Assembly: GCA_900542085.1 (NCBI GenBank)
Contig: UQMK01000010.1
Coordinates: 7,345-71,344, forward strand
Reading direction: 5' to 3'
Origin: an uncultured Collinsella sp.
GTDB taxonomy: Bacteria; Actinomycetota; Coriobacteriia; Coriobacteriales; Coriobacteriaceae
DNA length: 64,000 bases
The position numbers and the translations under genes were made by a program. Within the stretch, counting starts at the first letter, position 1. Each line of letters starts with the position of its first letter. The notes beneath the pieces are model-generated. The model did not search any database. It was not told the DNA's origin and saw only the letters and a list, made by a program, of their open reading frames with translations. This document shows, in pieces, positions 1-8,839 of this stretch.

Positions 1-132
1 GTCGGCCCACTGTCCTTGATGATGTATTACGGCCACGAGGACGTTTTTGAGGCCCGCGTACAGCAGGTTGCGCCCGAGCGCAGCCCGTGGCATCAGGTGC
101 GCGTTGGCCTCTATGTGGTGGATGCTCGCTAA
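1..132 (+). CDS. C-terminal end of a protein, possibly a class I SAM methyltransferase (partial)
   Basis: An open frame runs in from the window edge and stops with TAA at 130-132, giving the last 43 residues of a protein. The tail contains a YYGH segment followed by a tryptophan and a hydrophobic VGLYVV strand. This resembles the last strands of the YtqB-like rRNA methylase family, where a Y-x-GH motif follows the core fold and the chain ends in a beta strand. The match is short and made by eye, so the family is tentative; that a real gene ends here is likely, since the next gene begins 19 bases later on the same strand. Confidence 0.45.
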   Translation, partial: VGPLSLMMYYGHEDVFEARVQQVAPERSPWHQVRVGLYVVDAR

Positions 133-150
133 TCGGTAAGGGAAACTGCC

Positions 151-330
151 ATGTTTGACGACGATGACCTGTTCGATTTGACGGATGATCCGTTTGAGTG
201 GGATCTGCTGCTCGACGACGATGATCTGGAACAGGACCGTAAGAGACGGCGGGACAAGAAAACTCAGGGTGACGCTTCGAAAAAGCAGGACAAACGCAGC
301 CGCGGCCTGTTCGGCGGGCTCTTTGGCTAA
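151..330 (+). CDS. small acidic/basic hypothetical protein (59 aa)
   Basis: ATG at 151 opens a 59-codon frame. The first half is very acidic, with two DDDDL blocks and few basic residues; the second half is strongly basic (RKRRRDKK and KKQDKRSR), and it ends in a glycine/phenylalanine tail GLFGGLFG. No SD is strong (GGTAAGGGA lies about 6 bases upstream). It sits 18 bases after the upstream gene and 66 bases before the phosphoesterase, all on the plus strand. I do not recognise the family. The split charge suggests a soluble accessory or nucleic-acid-contacting peptide, which is inference only. Confidence 0.5.
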   Translation: MFDDDDLFDLTDDPFEWDLLLDDDDLEQDRKRRRDKKTQGDASKKQDKRSRGLFGGLFG

Positions 331-396
331 CCGCCGCATCGCTGTGTCTGTATACTTAGCACGAGTTTGACGCGTTGCGAAATGAGGGCATAGACG

Positions 397-942
397 ATGA
401 TGTGGTTTACCGCCGACCTGCACCTGGGCGATACGAATATCTTGCACGACATGGATCGGCCGTTTGGCTCGGTCGAGGAGATGAACCGCAAGGCCATCGA
501 TGCCATCAATGAGTGTGTGGCTGCAGATGACCGCCTCTATATCCTGGGTGACTTTACCTATCGTTTGCCCCTGGCGGATGCTGTGCGCCTGCGCGAGCGT
601 ATCGAATGCAAGAATGTGACGCTTATCCGCGGTAACCATGACGGCGATTGGGAAGATCCCGACGTGTCGCAGATTTGGGAAGACGTGCGTGATTATCTGG
701 AGATTGCCCCCGGCTATGCCAAGGGTCATCGTCTGGTGATGAGCCATTACCCCATGCTCAGCTGGAATGGCAAGGCGCGTGGCGCCATTATGCTACATGG
801 GCATATCCACAGCAGGGGAGACCGCGCCAACGCGCGCAACCGCGACCGCGAACGTCCTATCCTTCGCTACGATGTCGGCCTCGACGCCAACGAGTACAAG
901 CCCGTAAGCCGCGATCAGATTCTTAGCTTCTTTGGGCTATAG
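397..942 (+). CDS. metallophosphoesterase family protein
   Basis: A 181-residue calcineurin-like phosphoesterase. The dinuclear-metal motifs are all present in order: D-L-H at residues 7-9, GD at 51-52, GNHD at 79-82, H117 in SHYP, and GHIH at 135-138. The length fits the compact family that is often annotated as phosphoesterase or hydrolase YfcE/MJ0936-like, acting in the cytoplasm on a phosphodiester. The substrate cannot be told from sequence. Two adjacent ATG codons (397 and 400) are possible starts; a GAGGG lies upstream at an acceptable distance. A palindromic repeat follows immediately downstream. Confidence 0.85.
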   Translation: MMWFTADLHLGDTNILHDMDRPFGSVEEMNRKAIDAINECVAADDRLYILGDFTYRLPLADAVRLRERIECKNVTLIRGNHDGDWEDPDVSQIWEDVRDYLEIAPGYAKGHRLVMSHYPMLSWNGKARGAIMLHGHIHSRGDRANARNRDRERPILRYDVGLDANEYKPVSRDQILSFFGL

Positions 943-950
943 GGCGCCAG

Positions 951-987
951 AACTACCACAAAGGGGACAGGCACCTTTGTGGTGGTT
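951..987. repeat. GGGACAG-core palindromic intergenic repeat, copy A
   Basis: Arms at 951-964 (AACTACCACAAAGG) and 974-987 (CCTTTGTGGTGGTT) pair with one mismatch around a short centre holding GGACAGG. The same sequence recurs in decayed form at 1783-1818. It looks like a REP-type element; no transposase is near. Confidence 0.7.
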
Positions 988-1008
988 TTCACATAGATTG
1001 GAGTCGCT

Positions 1009-1773
1009 ATGAAGCAATTGCTTATTCGTGCCGATGATATCGGTTATTCGTATGCCGTTGACCTGGGGATTGCCAGAAGCGTCAACGAGGGCCCGGTGCG
1101 CTCAGCGGGCCTTATGCCTAATATGCCCGAGGCCGAGCGTGGGTGGTTGCTCGTGGCGGATGCCGATACTGCGGTGGGCCAGCATACCAACGTGTGCCTG
1201 GGTAAGCCGTGTGCCGATCCAGCGCTCATTCCGAGCATGCTCAATGAGAATGGCGAGTTCCATAGCAGCCGTACCTTCCGCGAGCATTTTAAGCGCGGTG
1301 AGGAGCTGATAGACTTCGACGAGGCCTGCATCGAGATCCGTGCGCAGCATGACCGTTTTGTCGAGATTGTGGGCCGCGAGCCCGACTACTTCGAAGCCCA
1401 TGCTGTCATGAGTAAAAACCTTAACCGAGCGATCTCGGCGGTTGCCCAGGAGCTGGGCCTTAAGGAGCAAAAGGCGAGCTTCGACCCCACGGCGGTGGTG
1501 CGTTGCGGAGATACCGACCTGCACATGGTAATGCGCTCGATGAAGCCGGGCTACGAACCTAAAGAAGCAATCATGCAGACGGTTCGCGAGATGTCCGACG
1601 GCGAGACGGTCGTCTTTGTGTGTCACCCGGGCTATCTTGATCGCTATATCCTCGAGAACAGCTCGCTTACGACCGATCGCACCAAGGAAGTCGATGCGCT
1701 GATCGATCCTGAGCTGCGCGCTTGGCTCGAGTCTCAACCCGATCTTCGCCTGATCGACTATCGCGACCTGTAA
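1009..1773 (+). CDS. ChbG/YdjC-family carbohydrate deacetylase
   Basis: A 254-residue protein of the YdjC/ChbG family, TIM-barrel metal enzymes that remove N-acetyl groups from short chitin-type or related oligosaccharides. The N-terminus carries the family signature RADDIGYS with the two aspartates at 9-10. Likely metal-binding histidines are H59 in the GQHTN segment and H131 in FEAH. The C-terminal FVCHPGY segment fits the catalytic end of the barrel. The length is typical. It stands alone between two palindromic repeats and is followed by a strong terminator, so it is probably a single-gene unit. The exact sugar substrate is unknown. Confidence 0.85.
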   Translation: MKQLLIRADDIGYSYAVDLGIARSVNEGPVRSAGLMPNMPEAERGWLLVADADTAVGQHTNVCLGKPCADPALIPSMLNENGEFHSSRTFREHFKRGEELIDFDEACIEIRAQHDRFVEIVGREPDYFEAHAVMSKNLNRAISAVAQELGLKEQKASFDPTAVVRCGDTDLHMVMRSMKPGYEPKEAIMQTVREMSDGETVVFVCHPGYLDRYILENSSLTTDRTKEVDALIDPELRAWLESQPDLRLIDYRDL

Positions 1774-1782
1774 GAGCTCAAG

Positions 1783-1818
1783 CCAACACAAGGGGAACAG
1801 GCACCTTTGCGGTGGTTC
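1783..1818. repeat. GGGACAG-core palindromic intergenic repeat, copy B (decayed)
   Basis: The stretch reads CCAACACAAGGGGAACAGG then CACCTTTGCGGTGGTT, a diverged copy of the element at 951-987. The arms now pair only in part. It abuts the terminator of the deacetylase gene. Confidence 0.6.
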
Positions 1819-1854
1819 TGGCGCCGTTGCCATTATGGTGGCGGCGCCTTTTTT
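1819..1854 (+). terminator. Rho-independent terminator after the ChbG-like gene
   Basis: GGCGCC at 1820-1825 pairs with GGCGCC at 1843-1848, with further inner pairing of GCCA with TGGTGGC, followed by a run of six T (1849-1854). Confidence 0.8.
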
Positions 1855-1912
1855 GTCCGTGCGGCGCGGTAGAGTGTAGTCGGTTGAAATTTGCGTCCAT
1901 CGAGGAGCTGTT

Positions 1913-3670
1913 ATGAACGAGATCAAGTGCCCGCATTGTGGCGAAGTCTTTAAGGTCGATGCGTCTGGCTATGCGGATATCGTCAAGCAAGTACGCGATG
2001 CCGAGTTTTCGCGCGATCTGGATGAGCGTGTGAGGGCAGTCCAACGCGAGGGCGAGCAGGCGCTGGAGCTTGAGCGCTCGCGTTCGTCGGCTGCCCTGCA
2101 GGAGGCGGAGTCTCAGCGCAATGCACAACTCGTTGAGCAGAAGAATGCTGCGGCTCGGGAGTTGGCACAAGAGGTCGCCAAGCGCGATGCCGAGCTTGTC
2201 GAGCTGCGCGCCAAGCTCGAGGGCGCTGCCGCAGAGCGCGAGAGCGCAAGCCAGCGTGCGGCGGTTGAGGCCCGTGCCGATGCTCAGAAGGAGAATGCTG
2301 AGCTTCAGCGCGAGATCGACAATTTGCGTGCGCGGCTGGGGCGCAAAGATGACGAAGCCAAGCTTGCCGAGTCGGTGGCGCGCAACGCTGCTCAAAACGA
2401 TTTAGCTGCACGTGATGCCCAGATTGCCGAGCTGCAGGCCAGGCTTGCCGCAGCGGACAAGGCTCAGGAGATGGCGCTTGCCGCTGCCGCGGCAGAGTCG
2501 CAGCGTGATCTCGATGCCGCTCGCAGCGAGGCCGAACGTGCACTTGCTGACTACCGCGCGACGGTACAGGAGAAGTTTTCCGCCGCAAAGGCACAATCTG
2601 AGCAAGAGGCCGAGGGTCTGCGTGCCCAGCTGCGCGAGCAGGAGCTGATGGCAAAAATGAACCTGTCGGAGGCAGTCGCCGCGGCGGAGCGAGAGCGCGA
2701 TGAGGCACGTGCGAAACTGACGAGTGAGCTGGCAGTGCGCGATTCGCGCGAGGAACAGGCAAAGGCGGCACATGAGCTCGAGCTTGCTCAAGCCAAGCGC
2801 GCGAGCGATGAGCTGATCCGCTACAAGGATGAAGAGATTGAGCGCCTGAAGGACATGAAGGTCCGCCTGTCCACCAAGATGGTGGGCGAGTCGCTCGAGC
2901 AGCACTGCGAGACCGAGTTCAACCGTCTGCGCATGACGGCGTTTCCCAACGCGTACTTCGAGAAAGACAACGATGCGTCCGAGGGTACCAAGGGCGATTT
3001 TATCTTCCGCGAGTGCGACGCGAGCGGTAACGAGGTCATTTCGATTATGTTCGAGATGAAAAACGAGAACGACGAGACCGCGACCAAGCACAAGAACGAG
3101 GACTTCTTTAAGAAGCTCGACCACGATCGCCGCCAGAAGGGCTGTGAGTATGCAGTGCTCTGCACCCTGCTGGAGCCCGAGAGCGAGCTCTATAACGCGG
3201 GTATTGTCGACGTGAGTTACCGCTATGAGAAGATGTACGTGATCCGCCCGCAATTCTTCATTCCCATGATTACGCTTCTTCGCAACGCCGCCATGGGTTC
3301 GCTGCGTTATAAGCAGGAGCTAGCGGAGTACAAACAGCAGAATATCGACGTCACGAACTTCGAAGCCAAGATGGAGAAGTTCAAGGACGGCTTCTCGCGC
3401 AACTACAACCTGGCGAGCAAGCAGTTCGAGTCGGCAATCAAGGAGATCGATGCCGCTATTAAGCAGCTCGAGAAGACCAAGGACGACCTGCGTCGCAGCA
3501 CCGAGAATCTGCGTCTGGCCCACAACAAGGCCGATGAGCTCACCATTCGAAAGCTCACGTGGGGTAACAAGACCATGAAGGCGGCGTTTGACGAGGCGCA
3601 CGGGGCTGCGCCGGAGACAAACGATGAGCCCGCCGAGGCGGATTCGTATGAGGTCGAGGATGCCGAGTAA
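1913..3670 (+). CDS. DUF2130 domain protein with zinc finger and long coiled coil
   Basis: A 585-residue protein in three parts. Residues 5-8 form a CPHC zinc-knuckle start, residues about 25-310 are an Ala/Glu/Arg-rich heptad region typical of a long coiled coil, and residues about 320-500 are a DUF2130 domain. Within the latter, KGDF (D362) followed by FEMK (E381, K383) has the spacing of a PD-(D/E)XK nuclease core, so a nuclease-like fold is a reasonable inference. The C-terminal 60 residues are acidic. It is transcribed alone, between two terminators. The cellular role of this family is not established; a DNA-related role is suggested by the fold only. Confidence 0.85.
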   Translation: MNEIKCPHCGEVFKVDASGYADIVKQVRDAEFSRDLDERVRAVQREGEQALELERSRSSAALQEAESQRNAQLVEQKNAAARELAQEVAKRDAELVELRAKLEGAAAERESASQRAAVEARADAQKENAELQREIDNLRARLGRKDDEAKLAESVARNAAQNDLAARDAQIAELQARLAAADKAQEMALAAAAAESQRDLDAARSEAERALADYRATVQEKFSAAKAQSEQEAEGLRAQLREQELMAKMNLSEAVAAAERERDEARAKLTSELAVRDSREEQAKAAHELELAQAKRASDELIRYKDEEIERLKDMKVRLSTKMVGESLEQHCETEFNRLRMTAFPNAYFEKDNDASEGTKGDFIFRECDASGNEVISIMFEMKNENDETATKHKNEDFFKKLDHDRRQKGCEYAVLCTLLEPESELYNAGIVDVSYRYEKMYVIRPQFFIPMITLLRNAAMGSLRYKQELAEYKQQNIDVTNFEAKMEKFKDGFSRNYNLASKQFESAIKEIDAAIKQLEKTKDDLRRSTENLRLAHNKADELTIRKLTWGNKTMKAAFDEAHGAAPETNDEPAEADSYEVEDAE

Positions 3671-3687
3671 GGCATAGCGGATAGTGC

Positions 3688-3730
3688 AAAAGCGGGACCG
3701 CTGGCGATATTGCCAGCGGCCCCGCTTCGT
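3688..3730. terminator. bidirectional terminator between convergent genes
   Basis: AAGCGGG-A-CCGCTGGC pairs with GCCAGCGG-CCCCGCTT around GATATT, with A-rich sequence on the left and T-rich on the right, placed between two genes that end at 3670 and 3750. Confidence 0.75.
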
Positions 3731-3749
3731 TTCGTTCCAGTATGTTCGG

Positions 3750-6431
3750 CTAGTCCTCGAGCAGGTCCTCGATAAATCCGACGCGGTAGTTTTTGAAGAT
3801 GACCTCGCCGCCGTCTTGCGTGGCGTCCAGATCGACATCGCCCATGATGCCAAAGTCGTGGTCGCCATCCTCGTCGGCAAAGATCTGATGCACGTGCCAT
3901 ACGTGCGCGGTCTTCTCGTCGGACTCATCGATGGAAAACATCGCGGCGCTGCGGGCATCTCCGTCGGTGAGGATTTCCTCGTGTTGCTCATGGTAGGCAT
4001 CGAGCGCCTTTTGCCAGCGGATCTCGCTCATGCCCCAGTCGTCGTCGAGTTCGCCCAGGTCGCGAACGTGCTCGCGGGCGGCAAGGGTCACGCGGCGGAA
4101 GAGCGCGTTGCGCACCAACAGCGTGCAGCCGCGGCGGTCCACCACGACCTCGTCGATGCCCTGCGGCGGCGCAGCATCGAGGGCTGCCGGGTTGCCGGCG
4201 TTCTCCCACTCGTCCACCAGGCTCGAGTCCACCGAGCGCACCACAAAGCCCAGCCACGAGATAATGTCGCGCAGGCGCTCGTCGCGCTTCTCGATGGGCA
4301 CGGTGCGGTCGAGCGAACGGTAGGCCTCTGCCAGGTAGCGCAGTAAAATGCCCTCGGAGCGGGCGATGCCGAGCTTTTGAATGTAGCCCTTAAAATCGCT
4401 CGCGCTTTCCAGCATATCGCGCAGAACACTCTTGGGAGAGAGCTGATAGTCGTTTGCCCAAGGTACTTCCTGGCAGTACTTATCAAAAGCGGCGTCGAGC
4501 AAATCCTCGAGTGGCTTTTCGTACGTGACGTCTTGAATGCGCTCCAAGCGCTCCTCATACTCGATGCCGTCGGCCTTCATCTCGGCCATAGCGCGATCGC
4601 GTGCGGCGCGCTCCTGTGCGCGCAGTACCTGCTTGGGATCCTCGAGCGTTGCCTCGACCATTGAGATCAGGTTCATGGTATAGGTCTCGCTCTCGGGATC
4701 GAGCAGCTCCAATGCGGCAAGCAAGAACGGCGAGAGCGGCTGATCGAGCGCGAAGTCCTCGGGCAGATCGACCGTCAGCGCATAGTCGATGTCTGGTGCG
4801 GCGTCAGTCGGGGCGTCGGGTGCGGGCGGTACCTCGGTGCGAACGACGACGCCGGAATCGATGAGCGTGGCGAAGATCTCGTCGGCGCGAACCTCGAGCT
4901 TGGCCTTTTCCTCGGGAGTCTGCAAGCTCGTCTCGATGAGGTCGTGTACGCGGGCGCGGGCATCGCCGCCCTGTTCGACCACGCTAATCACCATGGAGTG
5001 TGTGATGCGCAGGCGCGGCTTGAGCGTTTCGGGCTGCGTCTCGATCAGGCGCTCAAAGGTCTGCTTGTTCCAGGTGACAAAGCCCTCGGGGGCCTTCTTC
5101 TTTTTAATCTTGCGGAGCTTTTTGGGATCGTCGCCCGCCTTGGCCATAAGCTTGGCATTCTCGATCTCGTGCTCGGGTGCCTCGGCAATCACCATGCCCT
5201 CGGTATCGAAACCCGAGCGGCCGGCGCGACCGGCAATCTGATGGAACTCGCGGGCGCGCAGGCGACGCATCTTGTAGCCGTCGAACTTGGTGAGCGCGGT
5301 GAGCACCACGGTGTGGATGGGTACGTTGATGCCGACGCCGAGTGTATCGGTACCGCAGATGACGGGCAGCAGACCCTGCTGCGCCAAGCGCTCGACCAGC
5401 AGGCGATAGCGCGGCAACATGCCAGCATGGTGCACGCCGACGCCGCATCCAAGCAGGCGCTTGAGAATCTTGCCAAAGGCCGTCGAGAAGCTCGTCCCCT
5501 TTGCCGCGTCTTTGATGGCTTCGCGCTGCTCCTTGCTGGCGATGCCAAAATTGGCGAGCGACTGTGCCGTCGCAAGTGCGGCATCCTGGCTAAAGTGCAC
5601 GATATAGAGCGGGGCCTCGCCGCGACGCATCGCGAGCTCGACGGTGCCCTCGAGCGAGGTCGTCACGTAGTCGTAGCTCAGCGGCACGGGGCGTGGGGCA
5701 TCGACGACCAAGTCACAGGTAGCGCCGGTGTGCTCCTCGAGTGAGGCGGCGATGGCAGTGACATTGCCGAGCGTGGCGCTCATGAGCATAAACTGCGTGT
5801 GGGGCAGGGTGAGCAGCGGCACCTGCCAGGCCCAGCCGCGGTCGGGGTCGGCAAAGTAGTGGAACTCGTCCATGGCCACGCAGCCCACGTCGGCGTCCTC
5901 GCCCTCGCGGAGCGCATCGTTGGCAAGGATTTCGGCCGTGCAGCAGATGACGGGTGCCTTGGTGTTGATATGCGTGTCGCCGGTGATCATACCGACGTTA
6001 TCGCGACCGAGCACCTGCACCAGGTCGAAGAACTTTTCACTGACCAAGGCCTTGATGGGGGCCGTGTAATAACAGCGTTTGCCCTGTGCCATGCCCATAA
6101 AGAGCATGCCCAGCGCGACGAGCGATTTACCCGATCCGGTCGGTGTGCCTAAAATGACGTGATCGCCGGCTGCCAGGTCCATGAGGGCCTCTTCTTGGTG
6201 ATCCCACAGCTCAATGCCGCGATCGCTCGTCCATTCAAAGAAATGTTCGAAGGCTTGATCGGGCGTGAGCCATGGTTCGGGCTCGCTGCCGTCCTCGGGC
6301 TCCCACCAGGTGGGGGAGAGCGCGCCGAGCGAGCCAAACTCGGCTTCGGTTCCCGTGCCGCCCGAGAATGAGCTGGCGGCGCCGGCGCCGGAGACGGTAC
6401 TGGCGGCGGTGTCTGTCGTGGTCTGTGCCAT
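3750..6431 (-). CDS. DEAD/DEAH-box helicase with C-terminal DUF3516 (Ski2-like)
   Basis: An 893-residue superfamily 2 helicase. Walker A is GTPTGSGKS at residues 95-103, motif II is DEFH at 188-191, and the helicase C domain contains HHAGMLPRYR and a QIAGRAGR motif VI. The rest (about 480 onward) is the long DUF3516 region found in actinobacterial Ski2/Dob1-like helicases, with acidic linkers. I place the start at 6431 because GAGAGAAAG lies just upstream; the open frame continues back to 6587 without a good SD and runs into a repeat. Likely an RNA helicase in RNA processing or decay, by family membership. It converges with the DUF2130 gene. Confidence 0.88.
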   Translation of the reverse strand: MAQTTTDTAASTVSGAGAASSFSGGTGTEAEFGSLGALSPTWWEPEDGSEPEPWLTPDQAFEHFFEWTSDRGIELWDHQEEALMDLAAGDHVILGTPTGSGKSLVALGMLFMGMAQGKRCYYTAPIKALVSEKFFDLVQVLGRDNVGMITGDTHINTKAPVICCTAEILANDALREGEDADVGCVAMDEFHYFADPDRGWAWQVPLLTLPHTQFMLMSATLGNVTAIAASLEEHTGATCDLVVDAPRPVPLSYDYVTTSLEGTVELAMRRGEAPLYIVHFSQDAALATAQSLANFGIASKEQREAIKDAAKGTSFSTAFGKILKRLLGCGVGVHHAGMLPRYRLLVERLAQQGLLPVICGTDTLGVGINVPIHTVVLTALTKFDGYKMRRLRAREFHQIAGRAGRSGFDTEGMVIAEAPEHEIENAKLMAKAGDDPKKLRKIKKKKAPEGFVTWNKQTFERLIETQPETLKPRLRITHSMVISVVEQGGDARARVHDLIETSLQTPEEKAKLEVRADEIFATLIDSGVVVRTEVPPAPDAPTDAAPDIDYALTVDLPEDFALDQPLSPFLLAALELLDPESETYTMNLISMVEATLEDPKQVLRAQERAARDRAMAEMKADGIEYEERLERIQDVTYEKPLEDLLDAAFDKYCQEVPWANDYQLSPKSVLRDMLESASDFKGYIQKLGIARSEGILLRYLAEAYRSLDRTVPIEKRDERLRDIISWLGFVVRSVDSSLVDEWENAGNPAALDAAPPQGIDEVVVDRRGCTLLVRNALFRRVTLAAREHVRDLGELDDDWGMSEIRWQKALDAYHEQHEEILTDGDARSAAMFSIDESDEKTAHVWHVHQIFADEDGDHDFGIMGDVDLDATQDGGEVIFKNYRVGFIEDLLED

Positions 6432-6552
6432 GTGTTTGCTTTCTCTCGCGATTGTCCGCCAACTATTATGGCGTAGCGGCGGCGCGGGGTGCCAGCGCGC
6501 GAGAAAATGCAGGAAATGGGCGTTCTGCCCAGCCGTTTGGTGCAGTTGCCAG

Positions 6553-6675
6553 CTAAGTGAGTAGACTTTTTGCAATATCGCGAGCACATGGCTTTTGCGT
6601 AAGGGATTTACCTGCGGTTTTAGTTTTCGTTATGTGGGTTGTGCTTGGCTATTGCTAAAAAGTCTACTCACTTAG
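6553..6675. repeat. 19-bp perfect inverted repeat, arms about 85 bp apart
   Basis: CTAAGTGAGTAGACTTTTT at 6553-6571 is matched by its exact reverse complement at 6657-6675. The 85-bp interior is AT-rich and has no gene. The TCTACT core resembles the TCTACT next to the GTCCCAAAAA motif at 22712-22733. Confidence 0.8.
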
Positions 6676-6698
6676 GTTTGAGGGTCGTTCGCTGGCGC

Positions 6699-7580
6699 CT
6701 ATTTGCGCTTGTTTGCTGACGCCGCGACCATCAGAAGCCCGTGGGACTCTTGTGGCAGGCGCTTCTTGCCCTTGCGGGCGCGGTTTCTAAAGTTCTCGAC
6801 GGCCTCTTCCATGCCGAGGGGCACGTAGGTGAGCTCGTCGAGGTTATCTGGCAGGTAGCAGGCAAGGCTTTGCTCCTGCGCTCGGCCTGCTGCGAGTTGC
6901 TCTTCGGTAGGTTTCTCGCCGGGTGTGGCGTAAATGCCATAGACGACGGCACCCATCTCGCGCGTGCGGCATTCATATTCGGTCTCGGGATGCTCGGGAT
7001 GGTCGCGGCGGACGTCGTCACTTACCCAAAGCGTGTCGTAGCCTGCCGCGGCAAACTGTCCCAGGGCGTAATCGCGCAATGGTTTGCTGTCGGTTCGTAG
7101 CGTTACGGTGGCGCCGGCTGCAAAGAGCGGGCGATAGAGCATCAGATGGTCGACATGGACGAGGCGCTTTTTGGCGTACTTGGCCTTGGGCTGCGGCGTG
7201 GGAAAGTTGATGGTGATGGCATCGAGCTCGCCTGTGGCAAATAGCTGCGGCAGCGATGCGGCGCCTCGAGGCAGAACGAGTGCGTTGGTCAGTTCATGCT
7301 CGCAGATTTTCTGTGCGGCATAGGCGATGCAGATGGGCTCCTGGTCCATGCCGACAAAGAGCGTGTCGGGCTCACGGCGAGCACGCTCAACCAGATAGGT
7401 GCCTTTGCCGCAGCCCAGATCCAGATGAAGGTGTTCGAAGGGCTTGCTGCCAACTGGCGCGCAAGCCTCGCGCCAATCTCCGGCATAGATTTCGGGGTTC
7501 GTCTCAATCGCATCGGCGTAGCGCTCTAGGCGCTCCTCGAGCACAAAGTTCTTAGGCGTGCGAACGTGGACGGCTCCCAT
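6699..7580 (-). CDS. trmB: tRNA (guanine-N7-)-methyltransferase TrmB
   Basis: A 293-residue SAM methyltransferase that makes m7G46 in tRNA. Motif I is DLGCGKG at 54-60, followed by the FVGMDQE acidic strand. The TrmB signature, normally NFPDPWPKKRHHKRRL, appears here as NFPTPQPKAKYAKKRL, with the aspartate and tryptophan replaced. The C-terminal extension of about 60 residues beyond the usual fold is rich in basic residues near its end. Start at ATG 7580 has AGGAGCC just upstream. The gene is flanked by a palindromic repeat and a methyltransferase gene on the same strand. The changed signature is typical of diverged actinobacterial TrmB; activity is likely but not certain. Confidence 0.82.
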   Translation of the reverse strand: MGAVHVRTPKNFVLEERLERYADAIETNPEIYAGDWREACAPVGSKPFEHLHLDLGCGKGTYLVERARREPDTLFVGMDQEPICIAYAAQKICEHELTNALVLPRGAASLPQLFATGELDAITINFPTPQPKAKYAKKRLVHVDHLMLYRPLFAAGATVTLRTDSKPLRDYALGQFAAAGYDTLWVSDDVRRDHPEHPETEYECRTREMGAVVYGIYATPGEKPTEEQLAAGRAQEQSLACYLPDNLDELTYVPLGMEEAVENFRNRARKGKKRLPQESHGLLMVAASANKRK

Positions 7581-7699
7581 GAGGCTCCTTGGTCATAAGT
7601 ATGGAACGTATAGCTGCGCGTTCCGTCAATGGGTTGAAAAAGGGGTGGGCATAGTTTGCCCGAAAGACGCGGTGCGGCTCGACGGCGAGTCGTCGGTGC

Positions 7700-8572
7700 C
7701 TACAGGCGCTTGAGAATCACATAGCGGTTGAGATCGCCGCTGCGACCGTCAGCATGGAAGCGCTCAAGCTCGCGCACGGGGACCTCGCCGCTCTTGTAGA
7801 ACGTACGCACGCCGCGCACCAGGTCGGTGATCTGCTGATCGTCAAAGTGGTGGCAATAGCGGTAGGCGTGGCGGTCGTTTTGCCAGCCAATAAGGTGGTC
7901 ACCGGCTTCAAACTGCGCGGAATCGTAACCCTCAAACGGCGGGGTGAGCTCGGCGCGGGCTTCGGCTCGAACGGCCTTGCGCGCCATGCGCTCGTCGTTC
8001 ATAAACTCCCAAAAGCTGATGGCGATGATGCCGCCCGGGCGCGTCTGCCGCACCAGGGCGTCGAGCACGCGTACGCGGTACTCGCACGACGGCACGTGGT
8101 GCATAAAGCCAAAGCAGACCGAGATGTCGGCGAGCGGGGCGTCGAAAAGCACGTCGGGCGTCTCGGCGGGGTTGAGTTTCATGAGGGCATCGAGCACGTC
8201 GAGTTCTTGGAAGTGCAAGTTAGGAATGCGCAGGGCGTGGCCGCGTGCATCGATGGCCAGGTCCTGGCACGAGTCGACGCCATAGAACTCGAAGGGGCAG
8301 CTGGCGTCTGCCGAGGGGCTCGTGCCGTCCATGCCTTTGGCAGCCAGCGTGCCGCCGGCGGCAAAGTTCTCGAATCGCATATTGCCGCAGGCGAGATCGA
8401 AGACGCGGACGGGATGCTCGATCGTGGCGACGTCGAGCTGTTCGAGCGCGATGTCCATGGTGCGCACCCAGCCGGGCCACGGGGCCTGGCGCGTATCGGA
8501 AAAGGAGGCGGAGTGCTCGCGATAGAACGTGTTGTTGAGCTGGATGAGCGATGAGGCGAAATCGCGGTTCAC
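7700..8572 (-). CDS. class I SAM-dependent methyltransferase
   Basis: A 290-residue methyltransferase with motif I VFDLACGNMRFENF near residue 60, an acidic GVDSC strand, SVCFGFMHHV (motif IV-like) and PGGIIAISFWEF (motif VI-like). I chose GTG at 8572 because GGAGGGAG lies 9 bases upstream; upstream in-frame ATG codons at 8620 and 8707 lack SD sites and would add a cysteine-bearing extension of low quality. The substrate is unknown. It lies divergent to the XRE-family regulator and follows a 119-bp gap from trmB. Confidence 0.8.
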   Translation of the reverse strand: MNRDFASSLIQLNNTFYREHSASFSDTRQAPWPGWVRTMDIALEQLDVATIEHPVRVFDLACGNMRFENFAAGGTLAAKGMDGTSPSADASCPFEFYGVDSCQDLAIDARGHALRIPNLHFQELDVLDALMKLNPAETPDVLFDAPLADISVCFGFMHHVPSCEYRVRVLDALVRQTRPGGIIAISFWEFMNDERMARKAVRAEARAELTPPFEGYDSAQFEAGDHLIGWQNDRHAYRYCHHFDDQQITDLVRGVRTFYKSGEVPVRELERFHADGRSGDLNRYVILKRL

Positions 8573-8839
8573 GGCGCGGAACTCCCTCCGTTGGCGGTGC
8601 GGAATAAACAGTACGACCATACTACCGTTAACGCCGCAACGGGGACAACCGAGCTGCGGGTCATTGCTTTGTTTGGACACATTTCCGCAGCTCATATGCA
8701 CCCGCAACCGCCGGTTGTCAAAAATCTCACTAAAATAGGTGGCATGTTTTTGGCGGTGGCGGATACATTTTTAACTGTGCAAGGCGCCTAAGAACAAAAA
8801 CGGTCCGGCGGCACGGCTGGCAAAAGCATAGGAGGAACC

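Noticed and set aside
8573..8707. N-terminal extension of the methyltransferase to 8707 with a CPRCG motif
   Set aside because: No SD at 8620 or 8707, while GTG 8572 has GGAGGGAG at a good distance; the extension is probably untranslated.
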